DNA of 7,675 bases, from assembly GCA_002389295.1 (NCBI GenBank), contig DGOE01000090.1, positions 1 through 7,675 on the forward strand. The letters are read 5' to 3'. Positions 1 to 5,683 of this stretch are shown in pieces (position 1 is the stretch's first letter; each line of letters begins with the position of its first letter). Source of the DNA: Flavobacteriales bacterium UBA4474. Lineage in GTDB: Bacteria > Bacteroidota > Bacteroidia > Flavobacteriales_D > Sanyastnellaceae. The notes beneath the pieces are model-generated. The model ran no database searches. It was given only the letters and a program-made list of their open reading frames with translations, and was not told where the DNA came from. The translations under genes and the position numbers were made by a program.

Positions 1-1
1 T

Positions 2-2434
2 ATGGCCGCTGGTGTGGTTCAAGGAGCCGTTCAAGAGGACATGAACCAGTACTTCGGTTCTGAGCAAGAAGGTCCTTTCACGGCCACGATTTCCTCGCCC
101 AGCTACGACAATACGTACTACCTCTTCTTGTGGACTACACAAACAGAGGATTGCGGCAGTTACAACGTGACTATGGCTGCTCAAATTCAAGGCTGTACCG
201 ATCCAATTGCATCGAACTATAACCCCGATGCGACGGTCACCAGTGGTTGTCTTTACGTAGGTGTAATTCAACCAAACGACAGCTGCAGCAATGCAATTGC
301 GGTGGGTTGTGGCGAAACCGTTTCTGGTAACACGGGTGGTGCTACTTCAGTTGGAGGCACAAACGCCTGTGGAGGCAGTGGCTCCGGTGTGTGGTACACC
401 GTTGACAACGCCGGCCAAGAGCAGTTGATTACGGTGAGCACTTGTGGCTCTTCAGTAAACACGGTATTTGAAGTGTTCCAAGAGGTTGACGCTCCTGATG
501 CAGTCCTGGAGGTGAACAGCCTCGACTTGGACAACTACTCCAACATCAGTGCGATCATCGTCTACAACGGTGACACCATCGCCAGCATCCCTGCAGGTGA
601 ATTGTTCCCCACGGTGTTCAATGACTACTACCAGGTACTTGGTGGCGGTGACTACACTGTTTACTTCACCAATGAAGGCACAATTTTGGATGGCATCACG
701 GCCAATGTGATTTCAAGTGATGGCACTGCATCTGCATTGTGCTCAGGAGGTTGCTCAACTGACCCAACGGTTTGCCTCGACCTTCAAATCATTTCGGATA
801 ACTACGCCACCGAGACCACATTTGATCTTCAAGATGCCGGTGGAAACGTCGTTTGGAGTGGCGGTATTTCGGCAGGTCTGAACCAATTGAGCGCCTGCGT
901 GGCGCCAGGTTCATACACCTTCACGATGTACGACTCATTTGGTGACGGTATTTGCTGCTCCTTTGGAACAGGAAGCTATTCCTTGAGTGGACCTGACGGT
1001 GTCCTCGCCAGCGGTGCTGAGTACGGTGAATCTGAGAGTACTTCCTTCTCTTTGGATGCCAGCCCTTACAACCTGCCCGCAGGTGCAACCATCGAGCAGT
1101 CCTTCACCATCTTCGGTGGAAGCGGTCTTTGCTCGAGCTTGCTCTGCTGGAGCGATGCCGACAATACCGAGATTGTTTCTGAAAGCTGTGAGAATGGAGA
1201 GTCGTTCCAGTTCATCTCTGATGACAACGCGAACACTTATGCCATCTTGGTTGCTGCAGGAGCCGGTTCGCTCGGTGGTGAGTTTGACCTCAGCGTTACT
1301 TGTGAGCCCGTTGTATACGGTTGTATGGACGATATGGCGTGCAACTACAACTCAGAGGCTAACGTGGACGATGTCAACGATCCTTGTGACTTCACGAGCT
1401 GCTTGGGTTGTGACACTGAAACCTGGGAGTACTGCTACGATAACAATGAGAGCTGGAGCTTCACTCTGGTGAATCCGAACGGAGGCACCATTGTGTTGGA
1501 TTTGACGGGAACATCCATCGAGCAGGGCTGGGATGAACTGGTCATTGATGATGCTGCTACGGGTGCAAACCTCTACAACAGTGACATTGATCCAGATGAG
1601 AGTCTTGTCATCGGAACCGATTCGGTGACGGTAAGCTTTACCTCTGATGGTTCAGTGAGTTGTGTGTCTGGTTCCGATTACTACATCGCCTTGGCCATCA
1701 CTTGTGCTCCTGCTCCAACGACAGGTTGTGCTGATGAGACTGCGTGTAACTACGGTGGACCGGTCGACTTTGCGGACAACAGCCAGTGTGACTATAGCTG
1801 CTTGGGCTGTACCAATGCTGATGCTGTGAACTACAATCCGTTCGCTTCTGTGGACGACGGTAGTTGCTGCTTCGGTGCCTTCATCCAGTTCAACATGTTT
1901 GATAGCTTCGGTGACGGATGGAACGGTGCTACCTACAGCTTTTATGACGCTGATGGCAACCTCGTTGCTGAAGGTGGTCTGAGCAGCTCGGAGAACAACG
2001 GTGACTTTGATACAGACGATGTCTGTGTTGATGCCGCTGGTTGCTACACGTTGATTGTGACAGATGGTACATTCCCAAGTGAGGTTTCATGGACCATCGA
2101 TGGTGCTGCATTCAACAACACAAGTGGTGGTCCTGGTACCTACTCTGTGGGTCTCGGTACGGCTTGTACTGAAGGTTGTACGTTGCCATTCGCTCCGAAC
2201 TATGTTTCGGCAGACAGTGTGGACATCGAGAACAACGACCTGTGTGACTTCACGAACTACGTGATGGGCTGTACATACCCTGACGCCGCTAACTACAATG
2301 AGACGGCTACCAATGATGACGGAAGTTGCACCTTCGATATCGCGAACCCCTGCCCAACAGACCTCAATGGCGATGGACAGACCACGACATCTGACTTGCT
2401 GATCTTCTTGGGTGCCTTCGGTACCGATTGCTGA
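2..2434 (+). CDS. Giant secreted Cys-rich mosaic protein, C-terminal part (5'-truncated by window edge)
   Basis: At least 810 residues are visible, ending at a TGA. The Met at base 2 is not followed by a signal peptide and the sequence starts inside a beta-rich domain, so this is an internal codon of a longer gene. Visible order (residues counted from base 2): end of one beta domain (~20-62); first Cys-rich repeat (64-85); PPC-like first half (93-160); unassigned segment (~161-250); first DSFGDG module (257-350); PPC-like second half (~369-433); repeat (440-470); CUB-like domain (~470-568, with 'GWDELVIDD' and 'FTSDGSVS'); two repeats (575-623); second DSFGDG module (622-720); two repeats (725-777); dockerin-like tail (782-810). 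The composition is rich in Cys, Asn, Asp, Gly, Ser and Thr, as expected of an exported, disulfide-bonded protein. Such proteins in Flavobacteriales are thought to be cell-surface or released adhesive proteins, probably exported by the type IX system; that role is inferred from family resemblance. No enzymatic domain is visible in this part. Confidence 0.9.
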   Translation: MAAGVVQGAVQEDMNQYFGSEQEGPFTATISSPSYDNTYYLFLWTTQTEDCGSYNVTMAAQIQGCTDPIASNYNPDATVTSGCLYVGVIQPNDSCSNAIAVGCGETVSGNTGGATSVGGTNACGGSGSGVWYTVDNAGQEQLITVSTCGSSVNTVFEVFQEVDAPDAVLEVNSLDLDNYSNISAIIVYNGDTIASIPAGELFPTVFNDYYQVLGGGDYTVYFTNEGTILDGITANVISSDGTASALCSGGCSTDPTVCLDLQIISDNYATETTFDLQDAGGNVVWSGGISAGLNQLSACVAPGSYTFTMYDSFGDGICCSFGTGSYSLSGPDGVLASGAEYGESESTSFSLDASPYNLPAGATIEQSFTIFGGSGLCSSLLCWSDADNTEIVSESCENGESFQFISDDNANTYAILVAAGAGSLGGEFDLSVTCEPVVYGCMDDMACNYNSEANVDDVNDPCDFTSCLGCDTETWEYCYDNNESWSFTLVNPNGGTIVLDLTGTSIEQGWDELVIDDAATGANLYNSDIDPDESLVIGTDSVTVSFTSDGSVSCVSGSDYYIALAITCAPAPTTGCADETACNYGGPVDFADNSQCDYSCLGCTNADAVNYNPFASVDDGSCCFGAFIQFNMFDSFGDGWNGATYSFYDADGNLVAEGGLSSSENNGDFDTDDVCVDAAGCYTLIVTDGTFPSEVSWTIDGAAFNNTSGGPGTYSVGLGTACTEGCTLPFAPNYVSADSVDIENNDLCDFTNYVMGCTYPDAANYNETATNDDGSCTFDIANPCPTDLNGDGQTTTSDLLIFLGAFGTDC
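278..1300 (+). other. PPC-like domain apparently split by a ~210-residue insertion
   Basis: Residues 93-160 (278-481) begin 'NDSCSNAIAVGCGETVSG' and run to 'GVWYTV' and 'NTVFEVF', the first half of the Bacteroidota pre-peptidase-C-like domain. In that family the text normally continues directly with a 'GSC..L.C' strand and ends in 'YYILV..G...GEF.L.V.C'. Here that continuation is found only at residues ~369-433 (1106-1300), as 'FGGSGLCSSLLCW' then 'TYAILVAAGAGSLGGEFDL'. The region between holds an unassigned segment and a complete DSFGDG module. The family comparison is from memory, so the exact boundaries are approximate. Confidence 0.55.
770..1051 (+). repeat. DSFGDG module, copy 1
   Basis: Residues 257-350 start 'VCLDLQIISDNY', pass an 'SACVAPGSYTFTMYDSFGDG' strand-turn and end in 'STSFSL'. 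The Cys-variant loop 'DSFGDGICCSFGTGSYSL' is a well-known form of this module in Bacteroidota secreted proteins. The acidic DSFGDG turn resembles a calcium-binding loop, but no ligand set can be proved from sequence alone. This copy lies inside the apparently split PPC-like domain. Confidence 0.75.
1865..2161 (+). repeat. DSFGDG module, copy 2
   Basis: Residues 622-720 carry 'FNMFDSFGDGWNGATYSFYD', then 'GNLVAEGGL' and 'CYTLIVTDG'. This is the Trp-type (DSFGDGWNG) variant of the same module as residues 257-350. The two copies share the order of a beta strand, the DSFGDG turn, a 'DADGNLVAEGG'-type strand and a paired-Cys strand, although the loop sits at a different place relative to the 'C..PG.Y.' strand. 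Divergence suggests an old duplication or separate acquisition. Confidence 0.75.
2345..2431 (+). other. C-terminal single dockerin-like EF-hand
   Basis: The last 29 residues read 'NPCPTDLNGDGQTTTSDLLI', then a short 'FLGAFG' helix and a terminal Cys. The D-x-N-x-D-G-x(5)-D spacing (D787, N789, D791, D798) fits a calcium-binding EF-hand loop of dockerin type. Type I dockerins have two such loops; here there is one, bracketed by Cys784 and Cys810. Similar tails end many large secreted proteins of Flavobacteriales. Their role as a sorting or anchoring signal is a plausible inference, not established by this sequence. Confidence 0.7.
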
Positions 2435-2450
2435 TCGACGCAAATCGATA

Positions 2451-2466
2451 GAAACGGTAACGTTTC
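2451..2466 (+). other. Stem-loop 1 after the giant gene (6-bp stem, GTAA loop)
   Basis: GAAACG and CGTTTC form a perfect 6-bp stem around GTAA, which fits the GNRA tetraloop rule. It starts 17 nt after the stop codon and is followed 12 nt later by the terminator hairpin. It has no T-tract of its own, so it more likely stabilises the mRNA 3' end or assists termination (inference). Confidence 0.5.
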
Positions 2467-2478
2467 GCAAAACCTTGG

Positions 2479-2510
2479 AAAGGCCCGACGCAAGTCGGGC
2501 CTTTCTCTTT
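2479..2510 (+). terminator. Intrinsic terminator of the giant gene
   Basis: AAAGGCCCGAC pairs with GTCGGGCCTTT over 11 perfect base pairs around a GCAA (GNRA) tetraloop at 2490-2493. A T-rich stretch containing CTTTCTCTTT follows. Its position, 45 nt after the stop of the upstream gene and just before the SDR start, supports its role as the terminator of the giant gene. Confidence 0.85.
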
Positions 2511-2533
2511 GTAGTATGTCCCATCTTCGCGTC

Positions 2534-3313
2534 ATGCGCAAAACAGTACTTATTACCGGTGCAGGTTCAGGAATAGGCAGGGCTACGGCTTTGCGGTTTG
2601 CGCGAGATGGGTTTGATGTGCTTTTGGTGGGACGTCGCGAGGAAAGGTTGGAGGCCGTGCGCAATGCATTGGTGCAGCCTGAGAATCACGCAGTGCTGGC
2701 CTTGGACGTTGCAGACAGGAAGGCCTTTCATTCGGCCATGGTTCAAGCGATGTCGGAAGTTCCTGAGCGCAGCTTGAACGGTGTTTTTGCGAATGCCGGA
2801 ATAGGAGGGGCGAATGTGTATGCGTTAGAAGCGGACGAAGACAGGTGGGACGAAATCATGCGGGCAAACGTCACAGGTGCCTATGTCACGTTGCAGACGG
2901 CGCACCCATATATGAAGATGTCCCCGTTGGAAGTGACCCATGCTGTTGTCACGTCGAGTGTGCTGGGGCGGTTCGGTGTTCCTGGCCAGTCCGCGTACGT
3001 CGTGTCCAAAACCGCAGTTTTGGGATTGGTGCGAAGCTTGGCAGTGGAGTGGGGCAGTGATGGTGTGTTGGTCAATGCTGTCTGCCCTGGATGGGTTGAA
3101 ACGGAGATGGCGCGTGATTCGATACAACGCATGGCCGATGATCAGGGCATTTCCTATTTGGACTGCCATGCACAGCAATGTGCTGTGTTGCCAACGGGAC
3201 GGATGAGCCGCCCAGAGGAAGTGGCCGATTTTGTGGCGTGGTTGATGTCCAAAGAGCAAAGGGGCATTACAGGCCAAGGTTTGGATTTGAACAATGGAAG
3301 TTGGATGTCATGA
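2534..3313 (+). CDS. Short-chain dehydrogenase/reductase (SDR family)
   Basis: A 259-residue classical-length SDR, a cytoplasmic NAD(P)-dependent oxidoreductase. Using the start at 2534, the cofactor motif 'TGAGSGIG' is at residues 8-15, and Arg34-Arg35 ('VGRRE') after the second strand suggests NADP(H) preference. 'ANAG' is at 86-89, the active-site Asn at 112, catalytic Ser142, and Tyr155-x3-Lys159 ('YVVSK'). The 13-residue Ser-Tyr spacing is canonical, and 'CPGWVETEM' follows. All catalytic residues are present, so it should be active. The substrate cannot be read from sequence; FabG-like, sugar or steroid-type activity are all possible. An in-frame ATG at 2516 would add six residues, but the ATG at 2534 gives the typical short lead into the first beta strand and more room after the terminator. 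It is the first gene of the coupled operon, and its TGA overlaps the ATG of the next gene. Confidence 0.88.
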   Translation: MRKTVLITGAGSGIGRATALRFARDGFDVLLVGRREERLEAVRNALVQPENHAVLALDVADRKAFHSAMVQAMSEVPERSLNGVFANAGIGGANVYALEADEDRWDEIMRANVTGAYVTLQTAHPYMKMSPLEVTHAVVTSSVLGRFGVPGQSAYVVSKTAVLGLVRSLAVEWGSDGVLVNAVCPGWVETEMARDSIQRMADDQGISYLDCHAQQCAVLPTGRMSRPEEVADFVAWLMSKEQRGITGQGLDLNNGSWMS

Positions 3314-4758
3314 TGGACAGCAAAGCGATGTGCAATAGGTTGGTCATAAGACTGGGTTGGGTCTTCGGACTCTTGTGTGCAATCAGTATCCAAGGTGAAG
3401 CCCAAGAGGAGGCTGGTTGGTCAAAACGCGATTCTGTGATGGTGGCTGAAATCCACGGCCATGTTTTGGGATCGGGTCAATGCTATGAGGACTTGAGGGT
3501 GCTGTGCAAGGACATTGGCGCGCGTCTCAGTGGATCAGATGAGGCCGATGACGCGATTCTGTGGGGCGGTCAGACCTTGAGTAGCATTGGTGTGGGCGCG
3601 GTGCGCATGCAGCCCGTGGTGGTGCCGCATTGGCAGCGGGGGGAGACGGAAAAGGCGTGGATGCGGGTGGATGGTGGAGCGCCAGAACCGCTGCGCATCA
3701 GTGCGCTCGGCGGGAGCATTGGAACCGATGGGCCCTTGGAGGCCGAGGTCGCCATGTTCAAGAACTTTGATGCGCTCGACAGTTTGGGTGCCGAAGGGGT
3801 AGCCGGCAAAATGGTGTTCTTTAATCGGCCCATGGACCCGTTGATGATCAATGCAGGCAGTGCCTATGGCGGTGCCTATGAGCAACGCTCCAAGGGTGCC
3901 GTGGAGGCAGCGGCCCACGGGGGTGTTGGAGCGCTGGTTCGTTCATTGACCCATGCTTTGGACACCTTTCCCCACACCGGAGGGATGCGCTACGATGATG
4001 AAGTGCGCAAAGTGCCTTCAGCAGCGGTGAGCACTGTGGACGCTCGGCGCATTGCTCAGCTGTTGAAAGATGGGCGTGAGGTGCGCGTGGGCATGGACAT
4101 GGGGTGCGCCCTGTTTGATGACAAGTCGCAGGCCAATGTCATTGCCGAATGGAAGGGGACGGAGTTTCCAGACCGCTATATCGTTGTCGGTGGTCACTTG
4201 GACAGTTGGGACATTGGTGAGGGCGCGCACGATGATGGTGCAGGCATTGTCCAGAGCATTGAAGTCATGCGGACACTGCACGCTTTGGGATATGCGCCGC
4301 GGCATACGTTGCGGGTCGTGTTGTTCATCAACGAGGAGAACGGAAACAACGGAGGCAAGACTTATGCCCTTCGGGCCCGCGAGCGGGGAGAGTGGCATGT
4401 GGCGGCGGTGGAGAGCGATGCAGGCGGAGATGCGCCGCGCGGCTTTTCCATCGATGCTTCAGATTCCGCAACGGCTGCAGTTAGGTCTTGGCGTGAGGAT
4501 TTCACGGGCTACGGCGTGGGCGAGATGCGCAGGGGTGGCGCAGGGGTGGATATAGGTCCGCTGAAAAAGGAGATGCCGGCAGGAAAGCGTCCGCTCATGG
4601 TGGGACTGCGGCCCAATTCTCAGCGGTATTTTGACTACCACCACAGTGACCGCGACATATTTGAAAACGTACACGAGCGGGAACTCAAGCTGGGCGCTGC
4701 AGCGTTGACCTCCATGGTCTACTTGCTCGATCAATTGGACTACGATACCCTCGACTGA
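3310..4758 (+). CDS. Secreted M28 zinc carboxypeptidase, carboxypeptidase Q-like
   Basis: 482 residues with an N-terminal signal peptide (hydrophobic 'LGWVFGLLCAISIQGEA', cleavage probably around residues 29-32). A protease-associated (PA) domain is inserted at roughly 140-260, and the M28 metallopeptidase core follows. Di-zinc residues are visible: His296 and Asp298 in 'GGHLDSWD', bridging Asp308 in 'HDDGAG', general base Glu342 and ligand Glu343 in 'NEENG', Asp370 in 'ESDAGG', and one His of the 444-445 pair in 'FDYHHSD'. The 'GGHLDSWDIGEGAHDDG' and 'ESDAGG' wording and the late HH pair match the plasma glutamate carboxypeptidase/carboxypeptidase Q branch, which trims dipeptides or C-terminal residues. 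It probably acts in the periplasm or outside the cell, recycling peptides (inference). The start forms an ATGA overlap with the SDR stop, with GGAAG 9 nt upstream. ATGs at 3313 and 3328 are also possible; 3328 gives a tighter signal peptide. Confidence 0.9.
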   Translation: MMDSKAMCNRLVIRLGWVFGLLCAISIQGEAQEEAGWSKRDSVMVAEIHGHVLGSGQCYEDLRVLCKDIGARLSGSDEADDAILWGGQTLSSIGVGAVRMQPVVVPHWQRGETEKAWMRVDGGAPEPLRISALGGSIGTDGPLEAEVAMFKNFDALDSLGAEGVAGKMVFFNRPMDPLMINAGSAYGGAYEQRSKGAVEAAAHGGVGALVRSLTHALDTFPHTGGMRYDDEVRKVPSAAVSTVDARRIAQLLKDGREVRVGMDMGCALFDDKSQANVIAEWKGTEFPDRYIVVGGHLDSWDIGEGAHDDGAGIVQSIEVMRTLHALGYAPRHTLRVVLFINEENGNNGGKTYALRARERGEWHVAAVESDAGGDAPRGFSIDASDSATAAVRSWREDFTGYGVGEMRRGGAGVDIGPLKKEMPAGKRPLMVGLRPNSQRYFDYHHSDRDIFENVHERELKLGAAALTSMVYLLDQLDYDTLD

Positions 4759-4760
4759 TC

Positions 4761-5348
4761 ATGCGACACAGCATCAGCGATACAAGTGACTTGATCCTGG
4801 ATCGGCGGAGCATTGCGCCTGAGCGGTTTTCTGGGCGGGCCGTGCACCGTGAGATTGTGGAGCAGGTGTTGCAACACGCCACCTGGGCGCCAAACCACGG
4901 GTTGACGCAGCCTTGGCGTTTTCATGTTTTTATGGACGGTGCATCCAAGCGGTTGATGTCGCAGTTGGCGGCTGCCTACCGCGCGCACGCTGGCAGTGCC
5001 GCGATGGACGTCAAGGCAGAGAAAATTGAGAACAGGGGTGTTCGCTGCAATGCGGTTGTTGCCCTCGGGTTGGCGCACAATGAAGAAGGCCGGTTTCCGC
5101 TGTGGGAGGACCAGGCGGCTGTGGCAGCGGGGGTGCAAAACATGTTCCTCATGTGCACGGCACACGGAATTGGTGGGTATTGGTCCACCCCGGGCTTTCT
5201 CGTACACCCAGATGCTGTAACCGCTTTGGGACTTGCGCCGGGTGAGCGGAGCATGGGCCTGTTTTACATGGGTTATCCCGAGGGCGCGTGGCCCGCTAAA
5301 GGACACCGAAAGCCGTTGGAATATGTGACCCGCTGGACCACAGAGTGA
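4761..5348 (+). CDS. Nitroreductase family FMN oxidoreductase, YdjA-like
   Basis: 195 residues, the compact size of the YdjA/minimal nitroreductase branch. Family landmarks: 'RRSIAPERF' at 15-23 (FMN phosphate-binding Arg-Arg-Ser), 'ATWAPNHGLTQPW' at 40-52 (dimer and FMN segment, compare 'APDHKSMQPW' in YdjA), 'DQAAVAAGVQNMFL' helix at 117-130, 'GIGGYWSTPGF' at 136-146 and 'GLFYMGYP' at 166-173. Such enzymes are cytoplasmic homodimers that bind FMN and reduce nitroaromatics or quinones using NAD(P)H in vitro; the physiological substrate is usually unknown. It starts 2 nt after the stop of the peptidase gene with no clear ribosome-binding site, which suggests translational coupling. The stop overlaps the start of the next gene. 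Confidence 0.9.
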   Translation: MRHSISDTSDLILDRRSIAPERFSGRAVHREIVEQVLQHATWAPNHGLTQPWRFHVFMDGASKRLMSQLAAAYRAHAGSAAMDVKAEKIENRGVRCNAVVALGLAHNEEGRFPLWEDQAAVAAGVQNMFLMCTAHGIGGYWSTPGFLVHPDAVTALGLAPGERSMGLFYMGYPEGAWPAKGHRKPLEYVTRWTTE

Positions 5349-5683
5349 TGATGAGGCTGACCAATTGGTATACCCATGCGGTAGACAACCGCTACCATGT
5401 ATTCGAGTTTCGCGATACAGATTTGGCCAATGAATTCGCCAGCGATTTGCAGCAGGCGGAAATTCCATTTGAACGCGCCCCAGCAGAGGCGAAAGAAGGG
5501 GGACAGACCGTGGAGCGGTTCGGCATTCACCGCAGTGCATTCAAGGAGGCACTGCGCATCAATCACCTGCTGCATGGCAGGTATAGGCAGCCGTTCATTC
5601 CACACTTGGGTTTGCGCTGGTTCATGCTCTTGTTTACCGCAGCGGTTGTGTTGCTGGCTTTGATTGGATGGTGGAGATCATGA
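5348..5683 (+). CDS. Small protein with one C-terminal membrane helix, unknown function
   Basis: 111 residues that I do not recognise. The N-terminal ~60 residues look like a small alpha/beta fold: 'YHVFEFRDTDLANEFASDLQ' is a strand then a helix, and 'AEIPFERAP' a second strand. This is reminiscent of small ferredoxin-like signalling domains such as DUF2007, but that similarity is weak. Residues ~60-85 are basic and helical, followed by one hydrophobic segment at about 88-109 ending in 'IGWWRS'. The topology is probably a cytoplasmic N-terminal domain tethered to the inner membrane by a tail anchor (inference). GTG at 5345, ATG at 5348 and ATG at 5351 stand in a row in frame; ATG 5348 forms a TGATG overlap with the nitroreductase stop. 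Its stop overlaps the next start as ATGA, supporting a real coupled gene. Confidence 0.75.
   Translation: MMRLTNWYTHAVDNRYHVFEFRDTDLANEFASDLQQAEIPFERAPAEAKEGGQTVERFGIHRSAFKEALRINHLLHGRYRQPFIPHLGLRWFMLLFTAAVVLLALIGWWRS

Larger units (their letters stand above)
191..2332 (+). repeat. Six dispersed Cys-rich 'GC..x..NYN..A..DDGSC' protein repeats
   Basis: Six units of about 22-31 residues lie within the large secreted protein at 191-256, 1319-1411, 1724-1810, 1805-1870, 2174-2251 and 2267-2332. The shared pattern is GC, then an acidic or polar residue, A, x, NYN (or NY), A, an acidic stretch and a closing Cys, for example 'GCTDPIASNYNPDATV' and 'GCTYPDAANYNETATN'. The two Cys of each unit probably form a disulfide, and the Asp/Asn-rich loop could bind calcium (inference). 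The third and fourth units overlap at a shared 'LGC', and the second also ends in 'SCLGC', so some units are chained through a common cysteine. They are diverged at the DNA level and recognisable only in translation. Confidence 0.85.

Noticed and set aside
987..1472. 161-codon open frame inside the giant gene in another frame
   Set aside because: Low-complexity Ser/Thr/Arg-rich translation with no domain. The main frame carries coherent modules throughout.
191..2332. Possible CRISPR or DNA-level tandem repeat
   Set aside because: The repeats are visible only in translation, are irregularly spaced and diverge in nucleotide sequence; they are protein modules.
2434..2449. Small inverted repeat ATCGA-N6-TCGAT just after the giant gene stop
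   Set aside because: A 5-bp stem is expected by chance and overlaps the stop codon; the two stem-loops after it are much stronger.
2516..2533. Six-residue longer SDR start at 2516
   Set aside because: It lies only 12 nt after the terminator stem and adds residues not expected before the first beta strand. It cannot be fully excluded.
3178..3309. Upstream in-frame extension of the M28 peptidase (start at 3178)
   Set aside because: It would bury the signal peptide 44 residues inside the protein and overlap the SDR C-terminus. The ATGA junction at 3310 is a far better start.
4740..5540. 266-codon open frame on the - strand opposite the nitroreductase
   Set aside because: The + strand encodes a complete nitroreductase with all landmarks. 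The antisense translation is rich in Arg, His, Pro and Cys with no recognisable domain.
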